Source: Erythrobacter sp. SD-21
GTDB taxonomy: Bacteria; Pseudomonadota; Alphaproteobacteria; Sphingomonadales; Sphingomonadaceae
Length of the DNA: 64,000 nucleotides
Assembly (NCBI RefSeq): GCF_000181515.1
Contig: NZ_ABCG01000008.1
Coordinates: forward strand, 1 to 64,000
Reading direction: 5' to 3'
The notes under the pieces were generated by a model, which had not been told where the DNA came from, did no database searches, and saw only the letters and a program-made list of their open reading frames with translations. This document shows, piece after piece, positions 36,157-43,703 of the stretch; the first letter of the stretch is position 1, and every line of letters begins with the position of its first letter. The position numbers and the translations under genes were made by a program.

Positions 36157-37476
36157 CTAGTGGGCCACCTTTGCGAGGAAGTTGCGCGGGGCCATCGGCT
36201 CGGCCCGCAGGAATCCCTGGTAATATTCGCAGTCTTCGGCGGCCACGAAATCGCGCTGGAGTTCGGATTCGATCCCTTCCACCAGCACGCGCAGGTCGAG
36301 CGCCCTGGCCATGCCCATGATTGCGCGAAATACCGCCCGGTCACGCTCATCCTCAAGCACGCCTTCGACCATCGAACGGTCGAGCTTGATGCAATCGATC
36401 GGGAGGACCTTGAGATAGCGGAAGTTGCAAAAGCCTGCGCCGAAATCGTCGAGCGCGATGCGCACGTCGAGCACTTTCAGTTGCTGCAACACATGGCTGA
36501 CACGGTCCAGATCGGCGAGCAGGACCTGCTCAGTAATTTCCAGCGTTATCCGTGAAAGCGGGAAGCCGACACGCTCGGCCATCCGCGCGAACTCGATCGC
36601 GAAATTGTCGACGGCGAGATCGGTCGGCGTGATGTTGATCGACAGCCGCAGTTCGTGCGGCCATTCCATCGCCGCCTCCAGCGCGCGTTGGGCGATATGC
36701 CGTGAAAGATGCGCGACATGGTCGGCTCGTTCGGCAATCTGGAACAGGGCCGCGCCGCCGATGCGTCCCACGATCGGGTGGTGCCAGCGGGCCAGCGCCT
36801 CTGCGCCAAGGACCCGGTCGCTGACCAGCGAATATTGCGGCTGGAATAGAATCTCGATCTCGTCGCGGTCGATAGCCGCCAACAGATCGGCTTCGAGCTC
36901 CACATTGGAGCGCGGCGCGGAGGCGACTTCGCCACTCGACCAGTCGATCCGCCGACCGCGCGACTGGCGCATGTTGGACGCGACGTCGGACAGGCGGTCG
37001 AGCATCTTGTCGACATTGTCGTTAGGGCCCGCCCGCATGAGGGCAATGCGCGGCCACAGCCGCAGCGAACTGTTGCTGTCGGGACTGGAAATCGGGGAGG
37101 CCAGCGCGTCGGCCAACGCTTCGGCCAGCCATTGCCAGCGCTCGCGGCTGCACTCGCTACGCGTGGCGAGCATGAAGTTGCCGCCACTCAGGCGGACCGC
37201 GAGCCAGGGATCGCTTTCCAGCTCGTCATTGGCGAAATGGCGGATACGATGGGCGACTTCGACCAGCGCGCTGTCGCCAGCAGTTTCCCCGAAAGCAACG
37301 TTGACCGTATCCATCCGGCCCAGCGAAATAAGCATGGCGTTGACCGGGCACGGCCCGTTCTTTTCAGGCCATCGATCGCACCATGACGTAACGGTTTCGC
37401 GCAGTTGTGAGGCATCCCCCAAACCCGTTAGCACGTCTTGCGAATCGGTCGCCATATGGTCCGAAGCGGTTGCCAT
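36157..37476 (-). CDS. EAL-domain cyclic-di-GMP phosphodiesterase with degenerate GGDEF
   Basis: This 439-residue signalling protein is soluble. The N-terminal GGDEF-like region reads RLSGGNFM in place of (G/A)GDEF, so it is unlikely to make c-di-GMP. The C-terminal EAL domain keeps all expected residues: GAEALARWHHP, SINITPTDL, LEITEQ, ALDDFGAG, IKLDRSMV, VEGIES and YYQGF, so it should hydrolyse c-di-GMP. No sensory domain precedes the GGDEF, so control may come from GTP or partner binding to it. A second ATG lies seven codons in. Confidence 0.88.
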   Translation of the reverse strand: MATASDHMATDSQDVLTGLGDASQLRETVTSWCDRWPEKNGPCPVNAMLISLGRMDTVNVAFGETAGDSALVEVAHRIRHFANDELESDPWLAVRLSGGNFMLATRSECSRERWQWLAEALADALASPISSPDSNSSLRLWPRIALMRAGPNDNVDKMLDRLSDVASNMRQSRGRRIDWSSGEVASAPRSNVELEADLLAAIDRDEIEILFQPQYSLVSDRVLGAEALARWHHPIVGRIGGAALFQIAERADHVAHLSRHIAQRALEAAMEWPHELRLSINITPTDLAVDNFAIEFARMAERVGFPLSRITLEITEQVLLADLDRVSHVLQQLKVLDVRIALDDFGAGFCNFRYLKVLPIDCIKLDRSMVEGVLEDERDRAVFRAIMGMARALDLRVLVEGIESELQRDFVAAEDCEYYQGFLRAEPMAPRNFLAKVAH

Positions 37477-37600
37477 TTATGAACCCTAGCATTGCTTTAC
37501 GGTTTATTAACCGCAAAATCGACCTTGTTGCCAAACGGGACAGTGGTCCATAGGGATGCGGCCAACCCCGCCATACTGGCGACGGATGACAGGGCAGCTT

Positions 37601-38383
37601 ATGGCCGAATTCGAGCGACTTGCACTCTTGGTGTCCGATTCCGATCGCGCACGCGAGGCGGCCGCGCAGGTGTTCGAACCGCTCACCGACTGGGTCCCAC
37701 TGGCGGAGGCGGATGCGGTGGTCGTCGTGGGCGGCGACGGTTTCATGTTGCATGCCCTGCATGCAATGCTTGACGAAGGGCGCATCCTGCCCGCCTACGG
37801 TGTCAATCTGGGTACCGTCGGTTTCCTGATGAACCGCAACCGCCAGCCGGACAAGCTGCTGGGCCGGATTGCCCGCGCCAAACCGCACACGATCGCGCCG
37901 CTGGCGATGGAATCCGTGACGCAGGACGGGAAGACCCACCGTTTCTGCGCGATCAACGAAGTCTCCCTGCTGCGCGAGACGCGCCAGACCGCGAAGATCG
38001 AAGTGTCGGTAGACGACAAGGTGCGGATCAAGGAACTGGTATGCGACGGCGTGCTACTCTCCACCCCGGCCGGGTCGACCGCTTACAACCTGTCCGCCGA
38101 CGGCCCGATCCTGCCGCTCGATTCACAGCTGCTCGCGCTCACGCCGATCTCGGCCTTTCGCCCGCGGCGCTGGAAAGGCGCGATCCTGCCCGACCGCAGC
38201 CGGGTGACCTTCCGCGTGATGGAGTGGAACAAACGCCCGGTCAGCGCCGTGGCCGACCAGCGCGAGATCCGCAATGTGTCCGAAGTGCGTCTCCAAATCG
38301 CGCGGGAAAACGAGTTGACCCTGCTCTTCGACCCCGGCCACGCGCTCGACGAACGCATCGTTTCGGAGCAGTTCGTGGTGTGA
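37601..38383 (+). CDS. nadK: NAD kinase
   Basis: NadK phosphorylates NAD to NADP. This 260-residue protein has VVVVGGDGFML (GGDG), NE in INEVSLL, and LLSTPAGSTAYNLSADGPI. The ATG at 37601 (MAEFERLALL) was chosen by similarity to short-type NadK starts; in-frame ATGs at 37586 and 37556 are possible and none has a strong ribosome-binding site. It is divergent from the EAL gene. The gap contains the small palindrome CGGTTTATTAACCG (about 37500-37513). Confidence 0.92.
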   Translation: MAEFERLALLVSDSDRAREAAAQVFEPLTDWVPLAEADAVVVVGGDGFMLHALHAMLDEGRILPAYGVNLGTVGFLMNRNRQPDKLLGRIARAKPHTIAPLAMESVTQDGKTHRFCAINEVSLLRETRQTAKIEVSVDDKVRIKELVCDGVLLSTPAGSTAYNLSADGPILPLDSQLLALTPISAFRPRRWKGAILPDRSRVTFRVMEWNKRPVSAVADQREIRNVSEVRLQIARENELTLLFDPGHALDERIVSEQFVV

Positions 38384-38429
38384 TTGCAACAGGGCTGCGC
38401 AATGCACCCGATTTTTTCCAAAAACCCGG

Positions 38430-38458
38430 TTGCAAAACCCAAATCACGTCCATATACG
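38430..38458 (+). promoter_or_regulatory. Sigma70-type promoter of tRNA-Asn
   Basis: TTGCAA (38430-38435), 17 bases, and TATACG (38453-38458) lie about 21 bases before the tRNA gene. Confidence 0.7.
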
Positions 38459-38479
38459 CCCGGCCTGCCTTCGGGTTGC

Positions 38480-38554
38480 TCCCCGATAGCTCAGCGGTAG
38501 AGTAGGTGACTGTTAATCACTTGGTCGTTGGTTCGAATCCAACTCGGGGAGCCA
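38480..38554 (+). tRNA. tRNA-Asn (anticodon GTT)
   Basis: The 75-base cloverleaf pairs TCCCCGA with TCGGGGA, anticodon arm GTGA/TCAC around CTGTTAA (GTT), T arm GTTGGTTCGAATCCAAC, with encoded CCA. It borders an integrase remnant, so its 3' end is the likely integration target of a former element. Confidence 0.95.
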
Positions 38555-38599
38555 TTAATTTCAAACACTTAAGGTGAAATCCAACGCAGTGAATTGTTT

Positions 38600-38622
38600 C
38601 CTGTGTACTTTGCCTGTGTACT
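38600..38622. repeat. Direct repeat CCTGTGTACT x2
   Basis: Two exact 10-base copies begin 13 bases apart (38600 and 38613), in the 70 bases between tRNA-Asn and the integrase remnant. They may be arm-type sites of the recombinase or chance. Confidence 0.5.
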
Positions 38623-38624
38623 CC

Positions 38625-39416
38625 TTAGCCTGATTGACCGCCCTCGATAACGGCAATCCTCGGCTCCGACACCAGCTCCATCGCGGCCCGCACGTCTTCC
38701 CAGTTCGTGTTGGCGTACTTCTGCGTGGTCTTGATGTCGGCGTGACCAAGGAGCTGGCGAGCAAGCTCCAAGTTAGGAACAGCTCGGACAAGTCGCGTAG
38801 CACCGGTGTGTTGCAAATCATGGAATCGAAAGTCTCGCAAGCCCGCCTCCTTCACGACGGCATTCCACGGCTTGTAGATGCCATGTTGAGTCCAAGGATA
38901 TCGCTCGCCCTTTCTATGATTGGTGGCGCGGCTCGATTTTCGACACTTGTAGGTGAAGACGCGGTTGCAGTTTTCGACCTTGGGCTGAGCCTGTAACAGT
39001 TCCACCATAGCTTTGGTGAGAGGAATTTCATGGACGATGGGCCTGTCGCCCTCGCCCTTGAGGTGAATGAACGCCACGTTCTCCTCGAAGTCCACATCAT
39101 CCCATGTAAGATTAAATACCGCAGTCTTGCGTGCTGCGGACAGGATCGCGAACCGCACTGGCCCATCGAGGTCCGGATGCAGTTTCTCGATAGCCGCGAA
39201 AAGCTTTACCTGCTCTGCATCGCTGAGTGTTCGAGTACGATGTTTTTCAGCCTTGTTCTTTATCGCTGCCGACCAATCGATCTGCGGGGCGCTGAAGTTA
39301 CACTTGCTAGCGTAGCGAATTGCGGCGCGTAAGTGTGCCAGGTCGCGGATAACGGTAGTATCTTTGACCGCTTCCCCTTTCTGATTTTTCATCAGTTTCC
39401 GTTGCGCGCGAAAAGT
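38625..39416 (-). pseudogene. Tyrosine integrase, N-terminally truncated, catalytic Arg lost
   Basis: The readable frame gives about 255 residues (ATG at 39392) of a tyrosine site-specific recombinase. R88 (SAARKTAVFNLTW), H191, H217 (LLGHADIKTTQKY) and Y226 are in place. However, the second catalytic Arg of the HxxR box is Gln: the sequence reads HDLQHTG, codon CAA at 38813-38811, one G-to-A change from CGA. The N-terminal arm-binding domain is missing; the frame runs directly into an exonuclease pseudogene upstream. Beside tRNA-Asn this marks a decayed integrative element. An active enzyme is unlikely. Confidence 0.8.
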
Positions 39417-39800
39417 GATCAGGTCGGGCTGCTCGCGCCCCGCCTTGGCAAACAGCGTATCGAGTCAATCCTGGTCGTATCGGGGAGCATTGGTGGCAAT
39501 GATAGTATCGGTGCCAAGCAAGCCATTAAGCCAGTCACAAACATCTTGCACGGGTTCGCCGTCACGCTGAACGCGCTCAATTGGAATGCCGTGTACTGCT
39601 TCGGAAGACTGCCACCACACGCCCGTCTCAAGCCATTCATTAGTCGGTCGGATCAGTTTCGCAGCGACGCCAATGGCCTCGGACGGCCCGCCAATAAGCG
39701 CCACACACACCTCGATCCGATAACTTCCCGCTTCCAGCGCTAATGCTTAAACGTCGAGGATCGCAATTCGCCGATCGCTTCGGTTCAGGAGGTTCTTCAT
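39417..39800 (-). pseudogene. DnaQ-like 3'-5' exonuclease, two nonsense codons
   Basis: An ATG at 39800 with AAGGAG upstream opens a frame reading MKNLLNRSDRRIAILDV, then TAA (39749-39747), then ALALEAGSYRIEVCVALIGG and so on to APRYDQD, then TGA (39467-39465), then LDTLFAKAGREQPDLI. Both stops are single-base changes of expected residues: GAA (the Glu of the DxE metal motif) to TAA, and TGG to TGA. The rest matches, from memory, small DEDD exonuclease-like proteins of Sphingomonadales. The 3' half is replaced by the integrase remnant in the same reading frame. The exact junction is uncertain. Confidence 0.65.
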
Positions 39801-39842
39801 TTCTCTTATTCTCCTTCCTAAGTCACGGGAAAGCTTCTGCTG

Positions 39843-39867
39843 CTCAGCCCCAGTCCGTTTGGCTGAG
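39843..39867. repeat. Small inverted repeat
   Basis: CTCAGCC (39843-39849) and GGCTGAG (39861-39867) pair across an 11-base loop, in the spacer upstream of the exonuclease pseudogene. No T-tract is adjacent. Confidence 0.4.
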
Positions 39868-39890
39868 ATACAGATGCTGCACCAAGCTTC

Positions 39891-40046
39891 TCAATCCATT
39901 ATCCAACGCCACTTTTCAAAGGCGCCGTAATTGCGGTTTCCTTTGGCGCTCAAAGTCGGCTTCGCGCGCCCATGGCGGTCATTCGCAGATTGCGCGTACT
40001 TGCTTAGAAGTGACCAGTCCGCTTTTGGCGTCGTGCGCAGGCTCAT
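39891..40046 (-). CDS. Small ORF after serine-hydrolase remnant
   Basis: This 51-residue ORF begins MSLRTTPKADWSLLSKYAQS and ends EKWRWIMD. The ATG overlaps the stop of the serine-hydrolase remnant as ATGA, a layout that suggests it was a genuine coupled gene. It is basic, soluble and without recognised domains. Since it lies in a decayed island it may be a fragment. Confidence 0.35.
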   Translation of the reverse strand: MSLRTTPKADWSLLSKYAQSANDRHGRAKPTLSAKGNRNYGAFEKWRWIMD

Positions 40047-40375
40047 TTGCCCTCTTGAGAAACGGGCGGAGCGAGGATCTCTAGGACGAATTCCCCGCCA
40101 TAAGAATCCGTGTCGTCCAGCGCGACGACAGCCGCACCCGACTGCGGATCGAAGGCAACGAACCCCCCGTATCCGCCGGTGCCCCCCACCGTGCGTGTCG
40201 ATTCTCCGACCATTCCTCTCCCGCATCTGCCAGAGCATGCCGATCTTCCACACGCCTTTGCCGATGTCGCGTTGAGGGAACTGCGCCGCGCGCATTGCTC
40301 TCCAGATCGCTCCGCGCAGGTCCGATATGCGCATCGAGATAAGTGGAGCGGGTCGCCAGGCTGCCAAGGCTCATG
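40044..40375 (-). pseudogene. Serine hydrolase (beta-lactamase family) C-terminal remnant, frameshifted
   Basis: Two frames together encode the tail of a beta-lactamase-superfamily protein. The first ends KIGMLWQMRERNGRRIDTHG; after a run of six G it continues in the next frame as GTGGYGGFVAFDPQSG and AAVVALDDTD to SQEGK and a TGA at 40044-40046. Removing one G from the run joins them as THGGGTGGYGGF, the expected third (H/KxG) motif region. The N-terminal catalytic part is absent; the fragment runs into the 3' end of the ZIP transporter gene. Confidence 0.6.
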
Positions 40376-41119
40376 TCACCGTCCAAGATAAGCCGACGTC
40401 AGCAGAAGTGCCCCGAAGCCCAGCGCGAAGGACGGGCTCGATATACGGCGCTTGGCCTTGGGTTGGTCGGCCTCAGGCACGATATCCTCAATCGTCGCAG
40501 TCAGCAGCAGGCCCGCGAACACCGCGAGCACGAAGCCCGTCAGCACATCCCCCGCTCCGGCCAACACGGTATAGCCCGCGAGCGCGCCGATCACCGGAAG
40601 CAGCGGATAGATCGCCAGCGCGCTGAGCCGGTGCCAGCGCGGAATCTTGGCCGAGCGGAAAGTGGCAGCGATGGCGAAGCCGCCCGGCAAATTGCCCGCG
40701 ACCTGCGACAGGGCCAGCAGCAGTCCCAGTTCGCGCGCCACCGCTCCGCCTCCGCCGGTCATCAATCCATCGGTCAGAAGATCAACGCCCACCGCGGCGT
40801 AGGCCCCCCAGGTGGTTGCCCGGCCTGCGGTGCTGCCCATGCGGTGGCGGATGGCGCGCGTAGCCTTGGCGATGCCGGCCGAGCAGATCGCGCCGACGAG
40901 CAGCGCCACCGCCAAAAGCCAAACTTCGATCCGCTCCTGCGAGCGAGGGATGAGCTCAATCGCGGCGACCGCCGTGGCAATGCCCGCCGCAGCATGGAGC
41001 GCACTGCCGATCAGCCATTCGGGCGGCCTGCGCCATTCGGCCAGCGCCACGCCAAGCAGATTGCCCAGCGAAGGCAGCAGCGCGAGGGCGAGTACCGCGA
41101 GAAGGCCGGAGGACTCCAT
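40376..41119 (-). CDS. ZIP-family metal transporter-like protein
   Basis: This 247-residue inner-membrane protein has about seven to eight membrane segments. The ZIP-type features include ALHAAAGIATAVAAIELIP (about 41-59), the middle motif VGVDLLTDGLMTGGGGA and LTATIEDIVPEADQP near the end of the core; the usual HNxxEG motif is altered (DLLTDG), so metal selectivity is uncertain. ZIP proteins import zinc or other divalent metals. It is 4 bases downstream of the 826-residue fusion protein gene, probably in one transcript. Confidence 0.75.
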   Translation of the reverse strand: MESSGLLAVLALALLPSLGNLLGVALAEWRRPPEWLIGSALHAAAGIATAVAAIELIPRSQERIEVWLLAVALLVGAICSAGIAKATRAIRHRMGSTAGRATTWGAYAAVGVDLLTDGLMTGGGGAVARELGLLLALSQVAGNLPGGFAIAATFRSAKIPRWHRLSALAIYPLLPVIGALAGYTVLAGAGDVLTGFVLAVFAGLLLTATIEDIVPEADQPKAKRRISSPSFALGFGALLLTSAYLGR

Positions 41120-41123
41120 ATCG

Positions 41124-43604
41124 TCAGCGGATCATTCGCTCGAGCGAGCCATAGCGCTGCGTGATGCGTCCGCGCGGGAAGGCGAGTATCGCAATGGCTA
41201 GCCCGCCGACCACGCTGACGGCGACATGTGCGGTGTTCCCGCCCAACACCAATGGAGCCCCCACAATGGCGAGGCCCAGCGGGACCAAGAGATAGCGTGC
41301 AGCGCGCAGCACTTCGGCGGAGGCAATGGCGAGTACGGTCAGAACCAGCGCGCCGAGAAGGTGGTCGGCATGCGCCAGCGCTCCCTCGGCCCCCAGCGTC
41401 AGGCGGGTGAACATGAAGCTCGTCGCGATCAGTCCGGCGAGCCAGCAGGTCCAGGGCAGGTTGACGCCGCCGGTCCACATATCCCTCAGGATCGATCCGG
41501 GCGCCCGTTCGAATTCGCGGCGCGGCTCGGTCATTCCGCGCCCCTCGTCGGTATCGCCGAACAGCAGCACGCGCAGCACGCTGCACCCGGCCTTGCGGCG
41601 GCGATTGAGGAAGGACAGGCTCGCGGCGAGTTCGTCGACCGAATAGGGTATCTGCACCAGCATTGCCGCCGCGCCGATCAGCGCCAGCGTGCTCCATGTC
41701 CCGATCACGATGGGCTGGATAATGATGAAGCCGATCGAAACGATGCCGAGCGGCACGATCATCACGCCGAACAGCAGCACCATCCACGGCATGGTCCGCC
41801 AGCGCGCCCGGCTGCCTATGATTCCGGTAAGGATTTCCAGCGCATAGGTATACGCGCCCACCGCCGCGTCTGGTACCGGCCAGGCTTCGCTGACCGAGGA
41901 GGTTACGATCTCTTCCGTGCCGTTCTGGGGATCGGCGGGCGAGCCTGCGAAGAACGGTTCCCACACGCCGTCCACATGGCCCATCTGGTAGGCGGCGAGG
42001 TAGCGGGAGAACAGCAGGCCGACGACAGCGAGTACGATGATCGGCAAGCGCTGGGTCCAACTCGAAGGATTGAACGTCCAGCCGGGAGGCACTTCCGGCT
42101 GGCGAACGCGTGCGACGACCTGCGGCCCGACTTGTGGCGGCGATGCAACGGCAAAGCCGAGGATCAGGGCTCCCACCAGCGTATCGGACAGGTAGGCGGC
42201 GGCATTCGGCGTCACGAACAGGACCGGCAGGGCCATGACCAGCGCTCCGATGCCCGCCGAGAGCCATCGCGCGAAAGGCATGCGCCAGCTCAGCGACAGA
42301 GTGGCCGTGACCAGTAATCCCGCGCCCAGCGCCACTTCGGACCAAGCGTGGAACGGATCGGCGATCCCGATCATCGGCGGCTGGGTGATCAGCCACACCG
42401 CCAACAGCATGTTGATCATATGCGTCCAGCGGGACTGCTGGTGGAGTTCGATGCGGCGTTGTTCGACTTTCTCGCGCAGCGCCTCCGGCTCGGCGAAGTG
42501 TGCGCTTTCGGCTTCCTGCAACCAATGTGGCGGGGTAATGCCGTTGCGTCGGTACCAGCCGAGCGTATCGCGTTTCAGACTGGCGACAATTGCGGGAAGC
42601 TCGTCCTCTAGGCGGTGCTTCGGTCGCCAGCCCAGCCAGCTCTCGGCCCGCTTTGTATCAAGCGCATAATGATCGTCGGCCATATCGATCATGAACGGCT
42701 GGATGAAAGGCTTTTCGCCCTGGTCGATCGCGTCGGGCACGACTGGCTCGGCCTTGTTCTGCGCCCAGGCACCGAGCTTGGCGAGGGGAGTAGGAACCTT
42801 GATCGTCGCCCATTCCTCTTCGCCATGAATCAGCGTGCCGATACGGTCCTGCAGATCGTCGTAACCCAGCGCGAAAGGCTCGCCGATCAATATCTCGGCA
42901 TCGGGTGGAAGTGTGCCACGCTTATCGATTACCAACTGCATCGCCTCCACCATATCGTCGCGATGCAGCATGGATTGGCCCGCATTCAGAGGTCCAGCAT
43001 AGAGATGCGACTGGAAACTGCGCTCGTAGATCCGGGCGATCTGCTGCGATAGCGTGGGCACCGCGCTCTCGCTGTCATATACCCCCGCAAGGCGCAGGAT
43101 GGCGTAGGGCATAGCCGCCTCGGCGCGGATGATATCCTCGACCTTCTTCTTCGATTTCGGATATTCCCAGCGTGGATCGAACGGCGTTTCCTCGCTGATC
43201 CGGCCCCCCGGCTCGGTCGGTTCGTGAACCAGCATGGTGCTGGCATAGATGAAGCGCTCGATCTCCATCTGGTCGAGTGCCTTCAACAGGTTGCGAGTGC
43301 CTTGCTCGTTGACCTTTTCATAGAGCGGATTGGGCTCACCGCTGAAATCGAAAAAGGCCACGAGATGGACGACGGCCGCCACCTCGCGACCATACTCGCC
43401 GGCTATCCGGCCGATCGCGTCGCGAACCGAGGCCTCGTCGGTTATGTCGAAAGTGAAGACGTCTCGCTCGCCTTTTTCCTTGTCCCTGTCCAGTCCGATG
43501 ACGCGAAAGTCCCGCTCCAGCGCATCGCATAGCGAGCCGCCAATATTGCCAGTCGCCCCGGCAACTAAGACCAGCGGCTTTGTTTCGGTTTTCGCTCCGG
43601 GCAA
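41124..43604 (-). CDS. SDR/epimerase fused to SPW-like and degenerate VKOR-like membrane domains
   Basis: This 826-residue fusion begins with an extended SDR/epimerase domain (about 9-355): VAGATGNIGGSL dinucleotide loop and YPKSKKK active-site pair. After a charged helix the rest is membrane: an SPW-like repeat (about 400-490, WTHMINMLLAVWLITQPP), then a region resembling bacterial VKOR proteins (about 520-660: YLAAYQMG, DGVWEPFF, RWRTMPWMVLLFG, IIIQPIVIGTW), then a second SPW-like part. In VKOR the next motif is CxxC; here the sequence is SxxA (S638, A641), so disulfide chemistry is not expected. The TTG start at 43604 has GGGGAG upstream. The substrate is unknown. Confidence 0.8.
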   Translation of the reverse strand: MPGAKTETKPLVLVAGATGNIGGSLCDALERDFRVIGLDRDKEKGERDVFTFDITDEASVRDAIGRIAGEYGREVAAVVHLVAFFDFSGEPNPLYEKVNEQGTRNLLKALDQMEIERFIYASTMLVHEPTEPGGRISEETPFDPRWEYPKSKKKVEDIIRAEAAMPYAILRLAGVYDSESAVPTLSQQIARIYERSFQSHLYAGPLNAGQSMLHRDDMVEAMQLVIDKRGTLPPDAEILIGEPFALGYDDLQDRIGTLIHGEEEWATIKVPTPLAKLGAWAQNKAEPVVPDAIDQGEKPFIQPFMIDMADDHYALDTKRAESWLGWRPKHRLEDELPAIVASLKRDTLGWYRRNGITPPHWLQEAESAHFAEPEALREKVEQRRIELHQQSRWTHMINMLLAVWLITQPPMIGIADPFHAWSEVALGAGLLVTATLSLSWRMPFARWLSAGIGALVMALPVLFVTPNAAAYLSDTLVGALILGFAVASPPQVGPQVVARVRQPEVPPGWTFNPSSWTQRLPIIVLAVVGLLFSRYLAAYQMGHVDGVWEPFFAGSPADPQNGTEEIVTSSVSEAWPVPDAAVGAYTYALEILTGIIGSRARWRTMPWMVLLFGVMIVPLGIVSIGFIIIQPIVIGTWSTLALIGAAAMLVQIPYSVDELAASLSFLNRRRKAGCSVLRVLLFGDTDEGRGMTEPRREFERAPGSILRDMWTGGVNLPWTCWLAGLIATSFMFTRLTLGAEGALAHADHLLGALVLTVLAIASAEVLRAARYLLVPLGLAIVGAPLVLGGNTAHVAVSVVGGLAIAILAFPRGRITQRYGSLERMIR

Positions 43605-43703
43605 GCCTTCTCCCCTTGGTCGCCTCAGCCAATCAACAGATATCGCTGTGCAAGGTTTCCCGGGGCAAAAGGGGAAGCTGGGTTGTCACACCCCTTCACT
43701 GTA

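Noticed and set aside
37500-37513. CGGTTTATTAACCG palindrome as a CtrA site
   Set aside because: CtrA sites need two TTAA half-sites about seven bases apart; only one TTAACC is present.
38555-40400. A duplicated tRNA-Asn 3' end marking attR
   Set aside because: No copy of the 3' end (CAACTCGGGGAGCCA) was found by eye downstream, so no attachment-site pair is claimed.
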